From Maribacter aestuarii (GTDB lineage Bacteria > Bacteroidota > Bacteroidia > Flavobacteriales > Flavobacteriaceae), in the NCBI RefSeq assembly GCF_027474845.2, contig NZ_CP107031.2, positions 2,432,501 to 2,496,500 on the forward strand: a stretch of 64,000 nt of DNA. Reading direction: 5' to 3'. A program made the position numbers and the translations under genes. Below the pieces are notes generated by a model. It saw nothing but the letters and a program-made list of their open reading frames with translations, was not told the DNA's origin and did not search any database. This document shows, piece by piece, positions 1 through 9,285 of this stretch. How positions within the stretch are numbered: the first letter of the stretch is position 1; the number at the start of each line of letters is the position of its first letter.

Positions 1-81
1 AAAGGTAAGGTTACGGTACAGAAAAGACAGGAAATAGCATTTCCTGATATTAAGAAAGCAAAAGTTGTATTAAAATTTTAA
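1..81 (+). CDS. rimP: Ribosome maturation factor RimP, C-terminal end only
   Basis: The window opens inside a reading frame of 26 codons that ends in TAA at 79-81. The visible tail is basic and short, ending KVVLKF, and it sits 12 bases before nusA. RimP helps mature the 30S ribosomal subunit in the cytoplasm. The call rests mainly on the rimP-nusA-infB gene order, which is conserved across bacteria, and on a tail that resembles the C-terminal SH3-like domain of flavobacterial RimP. The rest of the gene lies outside the window. Confidence 0.7.
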   Translation, partial: KGKVTVQKRQEIAFPDIKKAKVVLKF

Positions 82-93
82 TTGTAATCACAA

Positions 94-1326
94 ATGGAAA
101 ATATTGCGTTAATAGAATCTTTTTCGGAATTTAAAGATGATAAATTCATTGACCGAGTAACGCTCATGGCAATTTTAGAGGATGTTTTCCGTAACGCTCT
201 AAAGAAGAAGTTTGGTTCAGACGATAATTTTGATATCATCATTAACCCGGACAAGGGAGATTTGGAGATTTGGCGTAATCGTGTCGTTGTAGAGGACGGG
301 GAAGTAGAAGAGCCTAACGAAGAAATTTCTTTGAGCGAGGCAAGAAAGATAGAACCTGATTTTGAGGTAGGGGAAGATGTATCAGAAGAGGTTAAGCTCA
401 TTAACTTGGGAAGAAGGGCCATTTTGGCATTGCGTCAAAACCTTATTTCTAAAATTCATGAGCACGATAATACAACCATTTACAAGCAATTTAAAGACTT
501 GGAGGGAGAAATATACACCGCTGAGGTACATCATATCCGTCATAAGGCTATAATTTTGTTGGATGATGAAGGGAATGAAATTATACTTCCAAAAGATCGT
601 CAAATCCCTTCCGATTTCTTTCGTAAAGGTGATAATGTTAGGGGTATCATTGAAAGTGTTGAGCTTAAAGGAGCAAAACCAACGATTATCATGTCCAGAA
701 GTTCCCCTTTGTTTTTGGAGCAATTGTTTTTCCAAGAAATCCCAGAGGTTTTTGATGGTTTAATCACCATTAAAAAAGCGGTACGTATTCCTGGGGAAAA
801 GGCCAAGGTAGCGGTGGATTCATATGATGACCGTATAGACCCGGTTGGGGCCTGTGTAGGTATGAAGGGTTCTCGTATTCACGGCATAGTTCGGGAGTTG
901 GGTAACGAAAATATAGATGTGATAAACTGGACTTCAAATCCCCAGTTATTGGTGACAAGGGCATTGAGTCCGGCAAGAGTTTCTTCCGTTAAGTTGAACG
1001 ATGAGAAGATGACAGCGCAGGTTTACCTTAAACCAGAGGAGGTTTCAAAGGCCATTGGTAGAGGTGGGCATAACATTAGACTTGCTGGTCAGTTAACTGG
1101 TTATGAGATAGATGTATTTAGGGAAGGTGTTGAGGAGGATGTGGAATTGACAGAGTTTTCAGATGAGATAGAAGCTTGGATTATAGACGAGTTTAAGAAG
1201 ATAGGTATGGATACCGCAAGAAGTGTACTGGAACAAGATGTAGACGATTTGGTAAAACGTACGGATTTAGAGGAGGAGACAATATTGGAAGTTGTACGTA
1301 TCCTAAAAGAAGAATTAGAAGATTAG
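94..1326 (+). CDS. nusA: Transcription termination/antitermination factor NusA
   Basis: This 410-residue protein binds RNA polymerase and nascent RNA and modulates pausing, termination and antitermination. The N-terminal RNAP-binding domain occupies roughly residues 1-130. An S1 domain follows, then two KH domains whose GxxG loops are visible as GMKGSRIHG near residue 252 and GRGGHNIR near residue 320. The C-terminal tail contains one short helical repeat and lacks the long acidic repeats of the E. coli protein, as is usual outside the gammaproteobacteria. The start ATG follows rimP by 12 bases and infB follows after 42 bases, so the three are probably co-transcribed. No internal oddities are seen. 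Confidence 0.97.
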   Translation: MENIALIESFSEFKDDKFIDRVTLMAILEDVFRNALKKKFGSDDNFDIIINPDKGDLEIWRNRVVVEDGEVEEPNEEISLSEARKIEPDFEVGEDVSEEVKLINLGRRAILALRQNLISKIHEHDNTTIYKQFKDLEGEIYTAEVHHIRHKAIILLDDEGNEIILPKDRQIPSDFFRKGDNVRGIIESVELKGAKPTIIMSRSSPLFLEQLFFQEIPEVFDGLITIKKAVRIPGEKAKVAVDSYDDRIDPVGACVGMKGSRIHGIVRELGNENIDVINWTSNPQLLVTRALSPARVSSVKLNDEKMTAQVYLKPEEVSKAIGRGGHNIRLAGQLTGYEIDVFREGVEEDVELTEFSDEIEAWIIDEFKKIGMDTARSVLEQDVDDLVKRTDLEEETILEVVRILKEELED

Positions 1327-1368
1327 CTATATATTAGCACTAGAATATAAGAACGGGAATCAGTATTT

Positions 1369-4069
1369 ATGGCAGATAATGCAACAATTAGGCTTAATAA
1401 AGTTCTTCGGGAACTTAATATTTCCTTGGATAGGGCGATAGACTATTTGAGCTCCAAAGGACATGATGTGGACGCAAGGCCGACCACAAAAATTTCCAAT
1501 GAGGTTTATCAGGTCTTGGTTGATGGGTTCCAGACGGATATGAGCAAAAAAGTTGCGTCCAAGGAAGTCGGGGAGGAAAAACGCAAGGAAAAAGAGGCCA
1601 TCAGGATACAATTGGAACAGGAGCAGGAAGAGCGAAGACTGGCCCGTGAAAAAAGGAATGCCGCGGCAGAGGAGAAAAGACTGGTAGGTAAAGTAGACTT
1701 AGCGGGACCAAAAACCGTGGGTAAAATAGACTTGAGTCCTAAGAAAAAAGCCAGTGCCCCTAAGCCCACAAAGGAAGTGGAGGAGGTCAAAGATGCTGTG
1801 GCTGAACCCAAGGCCGAAAAGCCTGTTATGGAAGAGTCCAAAAGCGAGGTTGCAATCGAGAAAAAGGATGATGTTGCACCTAAAACTGAGAGTGCAGAAG
1901 AAAATGAAACTTTAGAGACCAAGTATAAAAAATTATCCGGACCAAAGATTACCGGGGATAAAATAGACCTTTCCAAGTTTCAGAAACCTAAAAAGAAGAA
2001 GGAGGATTCTAAATCCAATGATAGTACTGATCGTAAAAAGCGAAGAAGAAGAATTGTTACAAAGAACACTTCTGGACCAGGACAAGCCTCAAGAGGAGCT
2101 GCGGGAGATAGAAAGGGAGGAAGCAGACGTTTCGCGACCGTAAACAAGGTAGAGCCTACTGAGGAAGATGTACAAAAACAAGTACGGGAGACTCTAGAAA
2201 AGCTTCAAGGAAAATCTAAAAAAGGAAAAGGAGCCAAATACAGAAGGAGCAAAAGAGATCAACACCGTGAACAGACGGAAAAAGATCTTGAGCAACAGGA
2301 ACTGGAAAGCAAAGTGCTTAAGGTAACGGAATTCGTGACTGCAAGTGAAGTAGCCACAATGATGGATGTTTCTACTACAGAAATTATCTCGGCCTGTATG
2401 TCCTTAGGTATGATGGTAACTATGAATCAACGTTTGGATGCAGAAACACTTTCCATAGTGGCAGAAGAATTTGGTTATGAGGTGGACTTTGTAACGGCGG
2501 ATATAGAGGAAAGTATCGTTGAGGAAGAAGATGCACCGGAAGATTTAGAACCAAGAGCTCCAATTGTAACGGTAATGGGTCACGTGGATCACGGTAAGAC
2601 CTCGTTATTGGATTACATACGTGAAGAAAATGTGATTGCCGGCGAAAGTGGTGGTATTACGCAACATATAGGTGCCTATGGGGTGACCTTAGAAAACGGA
2701 TCCAGGATATCATTTTTGGATACACCCGGTCACGAGGCGTTTACCGCGATGAGGGCCAGGGGAGCGCAAGTAACCGATATAGCCATCATAGTTGTAGCGG
2801 CGGATGACGACATTATGCCACAAACCAAGGAGGCAATAAGCCATGCCCAAGCGGCAGGTGTGCCTTTGGTTTTCGCAATTAATAAAATTGATAAGCCAAC
2901 GGCCAATCCTGAAAAAGATAAAAGAAGGTCTAGCGCAGATGAACCTTTTAGTGGAAGACTGGGGCGGAAAAATACAGTCCCATGATATTTCTGCCAAAAC
3001 TGGCGCAGGTGTAAAGGAGCTTTTGGAAAAGGTACTTCTGGAAGCTGAACTATTGGAATTGAAAGCAAATCCGAATAAACTGGCCAGTGGTACAGTGGTA
3101 GAGGCCTTTTTGGATAAGGGAAAAGGTTATGTGTCTACCATTCTAGTTCAAGCAGGAACGCTAAAAATTGGTGATTATGTGCTTGCGGGTACTACTAGTG
3201 GAAAGATAAAGGCGATGCAGGACGAACGTGGAAATAATGTAGATGAAGTCGGTCCATCTAGGCCTATTTCGATTCTTGGTTTGGATAGTGCGCCCCAGGC
3301 AGGGGATAAGTTTTATGTATTGGAAGATGAGCGTGAAGCTAAGCAGATCGCATCTCGAAGATCCCAATTGCAACGTGAGCAATCCGTTAGGACGCAACGT
3401 CATATAACTCTCGATGAAATTGGAAGAAGAATTGCTCTAGGTGAATTCAAAGAATTGAACATTATTCTCAAGGGTGATGTGGACGGTTCGGTTGAAGCTC
3501 TTACGGACTCGTTCCAAAAGTTGTCCACAGACGAAATCCAGGTAAATATCATTTACAAGGCGGTTGGACCCATTACGGAGTCCGACGTGCTATTGGCCTC
3601 CGCTTCGGATGCCGTTATTATCGGATTTAACGTTAGGCCAATGGGTAATGCCAAGGCCATAGCCGAAAAAGAAGAAATAGATATTCGAATGTATTCCATC
3701 ATATATGATGCGATAAACGATTTGAAGGATGCTATGGAGGGAATGCTTTCTCCAGAGATGAAAGAGGAAATTACCGGTACTGCCGAGATAAGGGAAACTT
3801 TCAAAATCTCCAAAATTGGAACTATCGCCGGTTGTATGGTGACCAGTGGAAAGATTTTCAGGAACTCGGACATCCGTCTAATACGGGATGGCGTAGTAGT
3901 TTACACGGGCACGCTTTCATCGCTTAAAAGGTTTAAAGATGACGTTAAAGAAGTTTCCAAAGGATATGATTGTGGTCTTCAGATAAAGAATTATAATGAT
4001 ATCAACGAAGGAGATATTGTTGAAGCATTCCAAGAGGTTGCAGTCAAGAAGAAATTAAAATCAAAGTAA
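1369..4069 (+). CDS. infB: Translation initiation factor IF-2, frame broken by a +1 insertion
   Basis: IF-2 is the GTPase that places initiator fMet-tRNA on the 30S subunit. The first frame (1369-2985) carries a charged low-complexity N-terminal region, an IF2_N segment, and GTPase motifs G1 (GHVDHGKTS, about residue 404), G3 (DTPGH) and G4 (NKID, about residue 505). The next frame, open from before 2843 to 4069, carries G5 (SAK), domains II and III and the fMet-tRNA-binding C-terminus. The switch falls in a run of five A at 2912-2916. With four A the protein reads PEKIKEGL and is a normal 899 residues. As written, translation would stop at 2985 and lose the C-terminal half. Because IF-2 is essential, I treat this as a working gene with a base error, a recoding event, or a recent mutation, in that order. 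Confidence 0.93.
2911..2917 (+). other. Frameshift point in infB (A5 where A4 is expected)
   Basis: The bases read G, five A, G. Upstream codons in frame 1 give IF-2 up to PEK, and downstream codons in frame 2 give IKEGLAQMN. Removing one A joins both halves without loss. The shift lies between the G4 and G5 motifs of the GTPase domain. Confidence 0.9.
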
Positions 4070-4100
4070 TCTCGTAGTAGAAAGATTAAAAATTTAAATA

Positions 4101-4130
4101 AAAAATCGACCTATTTGGTCGATTTTTTTG
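4101..4130. terminator. Bidirectional intrinsic terminator, infB / SPOR gene
   Basis: An 11-base perfect stem (4101-4111 with 4117-4127) is A-rich on the left and T-rich on the right, with a GGTCGAT core and a five-base loop. T tracts follow on both strands. It ends the infB operon and overlaps the stop codon of the convergent SPOR gene. Confidence 0.85.
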
Positions 4131-4482
4131 GTTTTAATAACATCGCATCTGGATACTTTGCCCGGACTTCGTTAAATTTTCGTTCAGCCTCAAGTTTCGT
4201 CTTAAATCGGCCTACTCTTACCCTATAAGTTGGAGAGTCAAAATCAATCCGTGAGGGCAATTCTGGAAAGTCTATTTCAACATCAGATTTTATGGCCTGT
4301 GCCTTATCTGAATTGCCAAATCCAACCTGAATTCGATAATATTCAGAACTGCTAAGTGCAGATTTGTAAATATTCAATAATCGATCAATTTTCTCGTCTT
4401 GTTCAATGTTGATATCCGCGTTCTGAGCATGGCTAATAGCGGAAAAACAAACAAGAATCACGGTATAAACTATGGTTTTCAT
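4111..4482 (-). CDS. Small secreted SPOR-domain protein
   Basis: This 123-residue protein has an N-terminal signal peptide ending near SHAQ, a short linker, and a C-terminal SPOR domain of about 75 residues (YYRIQVGFG ... YRVRVGRF ... AERKFNEVRAKYPDAMLL). SPOR domains bind glycan strands of peptidoglycan stripped of stem peptides, so the protein is probably periplasmic. Flavobacteria commonly keep such a gene between infB and the cytochrome operon. It reads away from the cytochrome operon and ends inside the shared terminator. The exact role in envelope maintenance cannot be read from the sequence. Confidence 0.8.
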   Translation of the reverse strand: MKTIVYTVILVCFSAISHAQNADINIEQDEKIDRLLNIYKSALSSSEYYRIQVGFGNSDKAQAIKSDVEIDFPELPSRIDFDSPTYRVRVGRFKTKLEAERKFNEVRAKYPDAMLLKPKKSTK

Positions 4483-4600
4483 AAATCTTTTTATATAGAC
4501 ACGGAATAGCTACACAAAAGTAATTTTTTAAAGATTAAACAAAAGAATTTTAGCTTATTTAGAACACTTATAAATTAGAAATTATAAATAGATTAACATT

Positions 4601-4630
4601 TTTCAAAATAAAGTCTATGTCGTATTTTTG
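4601..4630 (+). promoter_or_regulatory. Candidate promoter of the act-cox operon
   Basis: TATTTTTG at 4623-4630 fits the Bacteroidota -7 element TAnnTTTG. A weaker TTTC at 4601-4604 lies 18 bases upstream in the -33 position. The predicted leader before actA is about 80 bases. This is pattern matching only. Confidence 0.5.
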
Positions 4631-4714
4631 CCTTCGATTTAGGCATATAGTCGTTCTTTTCTGTAGCTGTGAAGACCAAAATCATGCCAAGATTCCGATT
4701 GAAATATTCGATAT

Positions 4715-6097
4715 ATGAAAAAGGTTCCATACCGAAATCAGTTTTCTAAAGTTTTAGGGCTTAGCCTGTTAGTTTTCCTGCTTTTTTCAACTTTTACTTT
4801 TGCTCAAGAGGTTGTCGCCGAAGAAACGACAGCTCCTGCTGAATCCGCAGAAGCTGCTGCTGGTGGTGATGCTGTCGCGGGTAAAGCACTTTTCAACCAA
4901 AATTGTGCTGCGTGTCATGCGCTGAACCGTAAAATGACGGGTCCGGCATTAGCCAATGTTGAAAGTCGCTTGGCTGAAGAAGAAGGGTTGGGCAAAGAGT
5001 GGTTGTACAGCTGGATTAAAAACAGCCCTGGAATGATTAAATCCGGTGACGCTTACGCGAATAAAATATACGCAGAGTATAACCAAGCGGCCATGACCGC
5101 ATTCCCTACGCTTTCCAATGAGGATATAGATAATATTTTGGCTTATACCGCCGCACCACCTACATCTCCTGCAACACCACCAGCTGGTGCAGCTGCGACT
5201 GTAGGTGTCGGAGCAGTCAATACTGGCGGAATCTCTAACGAAATCATACTAGGGGCGCTTGTTTTAGTATTTGGCCTGTTAGTGGTGATGTTGTTCTTGG
5301 TGAACAACACGTTAAAGCGTATAGCTGAGGCCAACGGAATTGTCGTCGAGAAAGAAAAGGCGGAGAAAAGAACGCCGATATGGAAGGCTTTCGCTCAAAA
5401 TCAATTTTTAGTTTTGGTGACTGCTATTTTTCTCTTGTTGGGAAGTGCTTATTTTGCCTATGGATGGATGATGCAGGTGGGTGTTGATCAAGGTTACGCT
5501 CCAATTCAGCCAATTCATTATTCGCATAAAATTCATGCGGGGGTTAATAAAATCGAATGTAAATATTGTCATTCCTCGGCACGTGTTTCCAAGCATTCAG
5601 GGATTCCGTCGCTGAATGTTTGTATGAACTGCCACAAATCTATTTACGAGTATTCCGGTACCGCAGAAGGACCGTCACAAGAGGATTTGGCCAATGGATA
5701 TACCAATGAATTCTACACCAAGGAAATTAAGAAATTGTACAAGGCAGTGGGTTGGGACGAAGAGAATCAGAAATATACGGGCGAAAGTCAGCCAGTGGAA
5801 TGGGTACGTATCCATAATCTACCGGACTTCGCTTATTTCAACCACTCCCAACATGTATCCGTTGCGGGTATCGAGTGTCAGACTTGTCATGGCCCCGTAG
5901 AGGAGATGGAGATAATGTATCAATATTCTTCATTAACAATGGGGTGGTGTATCAATTGCCACCGGGAAACTAATGTTAAGGTGGAAGGTAATGCCTACTA
6001 CGAAAAGATACACGCTGAGCTTTCCAAAAAGTATGGTGTAGAGAATTTAACGGCTGCCCAGATGGGTGGTTTGGAATGTGGAAAGTGTCACTATTAA
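4715..6097 (+). CDS. actA: Alternative complex III subunit ActA, multiheme cytochrome c with extra N-terminal heme domain
   Basis: This 460-residue membrane-anchored protein carries electrons within the quinol:cytochrome c/oxidase oxidoreductase. A signal peptide (residues about 1-30) is followed by a monoheme cytochrome c domain with CAACH at 64-68 and an alanine/proline-rich linker. Two membrane segments follow (about 177-197 and 230-250), then a C-terminal domain with five CxxCH motifs (283-287, 304-308, 389-393, 412-416, 455-459, each within one residue). The five-heme part is the canonical ActA; the sixth motif is the added N-terminal domain. It is the first gene of the act operon, 31 bases before actB. 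Confidence 0.93.
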   Translation: MKKVPYRNQFSKVLGLSLLVFLLFSTFTFAQEVVAEETTAPAESAEAAAGGDAVAGKALFNQNCAACHALNRKMTGPALANVESRLAEEEGLGKEWLYSWIKNSPGMIKSGDAYANKIYAEYNQAAMTAFPTLSNEDIDNILAYTAAPPTSPATPPAGAAATVGVGAVNTGGISNEIILGALVLVFGLLVVMLFLVNNTLKRIAEANGIVVEKEKAEKRTPIWKAFAQNQFLVLVTAIFLLLGSAYFAYGWMMQVGVDQGYAPIQPIHYSHKIHAGVNKIECKYCHSSARVSKHSGIPSLNVCMNCHKSIYEYSGTAEGPSQEDLANGYTNEFYTKEIKKLYKAVGWDEENQKYTGESQPVEWVRIHNLPDFAYFNHSQHVSVAGIECQTCHGPVEEMEIMYQYSSLTMGWCINCHRETNVKVEGNAYYEKIHAELSKKYGVENLTAAQMGGLECGKCHY

Positions 6098-6128
6098 TTA
6101 ATAAAGAAGCTAATTACAGATAATACGT

Positions 6129-9100
6129 ATGGCATCAAACAAAAAATATTGGAAGAACGAAGCGGAGTTAAATCCTAACGATTCCATTGTTGAGGCGCTA
6201 AAACAAAATGAATTTGTAGAACCGATTCCGGTTGACGATTTCTTGGGAGATAAGGAAACCTTATCATCAACAAGTACTAATCGTAGGGATTTTCTAAAAT
6301 ATGTTGGTTTTAGTACGGCGGCTGCTACTTTGGCGGCATGTGAGGGTCCGGTTATTAAATCGATTCCCTATGTAGTTCAGCCAGAAAATATCGTACCAGG
6401 TGTAGCTAACTTTTATGCGACTTCGATTGCCAATGGTTTCGATTTTGCCAGTATTTTGATAAAGACCCGTGAGGGTAGGCCCATTAAAATTGAGAACAAT
6501 ACCTTGGCTAAAGTCGGGGGTGGGGCGAATGCAAGAATTCAAGCTTCGGTACTTTCGCTTTACGATAGTACAAGGTTGCAAGGGCCTTTGGCCAATGGTG
6601 AGCCTGTGGAGTGGGATGTCTTGAACGCTGCTGTTAGGGCGAAAATGGGAAGTCTCAAAGGCTCGTCAAAGAAAATCGCGTTACTGACTCAAACCTATGC
6701 AAGTCCCTCTACGAATAGGTTGATGGGTGAGTTGAAGGCGACGAATGACAATGTTGTTCATTTAACGTACGATTCCATTTCTGAGGATGCTGCTTTAACG
6801 GCATTTGAAAATAAATATGGTGAACGTGCTTTTGCGGATTACGATTTTGAGAAGGCGGGTTTAATCGTCTCCTTTGGTGCCGACTTCTTGGCAGATTGGC
6901 AAGGTGGAGGTTACGACGGAGGCTACTCCAAAGGGCGTGTTCCAAAGAACGGTAAAATGTCCAGGCATATTCAGTTAGAAGCTAATATGTCACTAACCGG
7001 AGCTAACGCCGATAAGCGTATTGCTTTGAGGCCATCTGCCCAAAAAATTGTCCTTGCAAAACTTTATGGGAAATTGAACGGTACTTCTGTAGGTGGTAAC
7101 ACCTCGGAATACGATGCCGTTGTGGACCAGATTGCCATGGAAATTAGAAAGGCAAATTCTGAGGCGGTAGTTGTTACTGGTTTGGACGATTTAAATGCTC
7201 AGGCGGTAGTTTTGGCTATTAACGAAATGTTGAGGAGTAAGGCTTTTGATGCTGCTGCGCCTAGATATGCAAGACAGGGTAGTGTAAAGGCGGTTAACGC
7301 TTTAATAGCGGATATGAAAGCGGGTAGAGTCGGTGCTTTGATCATGGACGGTGTTAACCCGATGTATTCATTACCCAATACCGATGATTTTAAGGAAGGT
7401 CTGGAAAAGGTAGACTTAACGGTTGCCTTCTCAACGAACTGGAACGAAACAACAGAGGCCGTACAATATGTGGCCGCTGCCAACCACTACTTGGAATCTT
7501 GGGGTGATTTGGAAATTAAAAAAGGACACTACAGTTTAATGCAACCCACCATTAAGGAATTGTTTGACACTAAGCAGTTTCAGAATGCAGTTTTGGGGTG
7601 GATGGGTAGTGATAAATCATATTACGAGTATATCAAGGAAACTTGGACTGCAAACATCCTGAACGGTGCCGATTGGAATCAGACGCTACAAGATGGTGTC
7701 TTCAGTGCGGATATGATGATGGTGGGCATGGAAGGGGTTGCTGAGGAGGAAGCCGTTTCTGAGGAAAATGAAGTTTCTGATGTTGCACAGGCTTTACCTA
7801 TTGCCTCGGCCATTCGTAGCTTGGCTAATTCCACAAGTGATGGAATGGAACTTACACTTTATTCCAAAGTAGGAATGGGTGATGGTCAACAAGCTAATAA
7901 CCCCTGGTTGCAGGAGTTTCCGGACCCTATCACTAGGGTATCGTGGGATAATTATGTTACTATCTCCAAGTCCGATGCGGAAGCAATGGGCGTTGAAAAT
8001 ATAAATGTTGCTAATGGTGGAATGAATGGTAGTTATGTAAACCTTACGGTGAACGGAGTTACCTTGGAAAATGTTCCAGTGGTTGTGCAACCAGGTCAGG
8101 CAAAAGGTTCTGCTGGTCTTGCTTTCGGTTATGGTAAAACTACCGGTATGAAAGAGGAAATGCAGACGGGTGTTAATGCCTTTAGGATTTATGAAGGTTT
8201 TACCGCAAACCAACCGGTAACGATTGAAAAGGCCTCTGGAATGCATGAGTTCGCATGTATTCAACTGCATAAAACTTTGATGGGTAGGGGAGATATCATC
8301 AAAGAAACGTCATTGGAGATTTTCAATACAAAGGACCATGCGGAATGGAACCATGTACCGCAGGTATCGTTAAATCATCAAGAAGTTCCTGCAACTACTG
8401 TTGATCTTTGGGCTGGTTTCGACCGCTCTATAGGTCATCACTTCAACATGTCAATTGATTTGAATGCGTGTACCGGTTGTGGTACTTGCGTTATCGCTTG
8501 TCACGCGGAGAATAATGTTCCCGTGGTTGGAAAGCAAGAAGTAAGAAAGTCTAGGGATATGCACTGGTTGCGTATAGATAGGTATTACTCTTCCGAAGAA
8601 ACATTCCAACTAGATAACAATAAAAAGCAGGCTTTTGACGGTCTTTCTGGAGATACTGGTTCCCTTGGAGGGTTCGGTGAATTGGAAGATCCTGCGGATC
8701 AACCACAGGTTGTATTTCAGCCAGTAATGTGCCAACACTGTAACCATGCTCCCTGTGAGACGGTTTGTCCGGTTGCGGCAACATCACATGGTAGACAAGG
8801 ACAAAATCAAATGGCATACAACAGGTGTGTAGGTACAAGATATTGCGCCAATAACTGCCCATACAAAGTGCGAAGGTTCAACTGGTTCTTGTATAATAAC
8901 AATGACGAGTTCGATTTTCATATGAACAATGATTTGGGTAAAATGGTTTTGAATCCAGACGTTAATGTGCGATCTAGAGGGGTTATTGAAAAATGTTCTA
9001 TGTGTATTCAAAAAACACAAAAGACCATTTTAGATGCCAAAAGGGATGGTAGATTAATTAAGGATGGTGAGTTCCAAACGGCTTGTTCATCCGCATGTAG

Positions 9101-9254
9101 CAACGGAGCCATTGTTTTCGGTGACATCAATGATGAGAACAGCAAAATTGCCGAACTAAAGGAAAGTGATAGAATGTACCATCTGTTGGAACATGTAGGA
9201 ACCAAACCGAACGTATTCTATCATGTTAAAGTGAGGAATACCAACGAAGCATAA
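6129..9254 (+). CDS. actB: Alternative complex III subunit ActB, molybdopterin-oxidoreductase-like iron-sulfur protein
   Basis: This 1041-residue protein is exported by the Tat route: NRRDFLKYVG at 51-60 is a twin-arginine motif, and the hydrophobic stretch ends in LAAC (Cys71), which could also be lipidated. The middle is a molybdopterin-oxidoreductase-like fold; in known Act complexes this part holds no molybdenum cofactor. The C-terminal ferredoxin-like part shows four cysteine groups: CTGCGTCVIAC near 779, CQHCNHAPCETVCP near 867, CVGTRYCANNCP near 899, and CSMC/CSSAC near 956-989. These fit three [4Fe-4S] and one [3Fe-4S] cluster. It passes electrons from the quinol site in the membrane subunit towards the hemes. 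Confidence 0.95.
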   Translation: MASNKKYWKNEAELNPNDSIVEALKQNEFVEPIPVDDFLGDKETLSSTSTNRRDFLKYVGFSTAAATLAACEGPVIKSIPYVVQPENIVPGVANFYATSIANGFDFASILIKTREGRPIKIENNTLAKVGGGANARIQASVLSLYDSTRLQGPLANGEPVEWDVLNAAVRAKMGSLKGSSKKIALLTQTYASPSTNRLMGELKATNDNVVHLTYDSISEDAALTAFENKYGERAFADYDFEKAGLIVSFGADFLADWQGGGYDGGYSKGRVPKNGKMSRHIQLEANMSLTGANADKRIALRPSAQKIVLAKLYGKLNGTSVGGNTSEYDAVVDQIAMEIRKANSEAVVVTGLDDLNAQAVVLAINEMLRSKAFDAAAPRYARQGSVKAVNALIADMKAGRVGALIMDGVNPMYSLPNTDDFKEGLEKVDLTVAFSTNWNETTEAVQYVAAANHYLESWGDLEIKKGHYSLMQPTIKELFDTKQFQNAVLGWMGSDKSYYEYIKETWTANILNGADWNQTLQDGVFSADMMMVGMEGVAEEEAVSEENEVSDVAQALPIASAIRSLANSTSDGMELTLYSKVGMGDGQQANNPWLQEFPDPITRVSWDNYVTISKSDAEAMGVENINVANGGMNGSYVNLTVNGVTLENVPVVVQPGQAKGSAGLAFGYGKTTGMKEEMQTGVNAFRIYEGFTANQPVTIEKASGMHEFACIQLHKTLMGRGDIIKETSLEIFNTKDHAEWNHVPQVSLNHQEVPATTVDLWAGFDRSIGHHFNMSIDLNACTGCGTCVIACHAENNVPVVGKQEVRKSRDMHWLRIDRYYSSEETFQLDNNKKQAFDGLSGDTGSLGGFGELEDPADQPQVVFQPVMCQHCNHAPCETVCPVAATSHGRQGQNQMAYNRCVGTRYCANNCPYKVRRFNWFLYNNNDEFDFHMNNDLGKMVLNPDVNVRSRGVIEKCSMCIQKTQKTILDAKRDGRLIKDGEFQTACSSACSNGAIVFGDINDENSKIAELKESDRMYHLLEHVGTKPNVFYHVKVRNTNEA

Positions 9255-9285
9255 CAATACGAGAAAGTAATTATAACAGAAGTCT

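Noticed and set aside
1640-2260. Low-complexity Lys/Glu region of infB as a possible foreign insertion
   Set aside because: Charged low-complexity sequence is normal in the N-terminal part of IF-2.
7741-7790. Glu-rich insert in ActB suspected of being an assembly join
   Set aside because: The frame is continuous and both flanks align with the ActB layout; the stretch is a variable loop.
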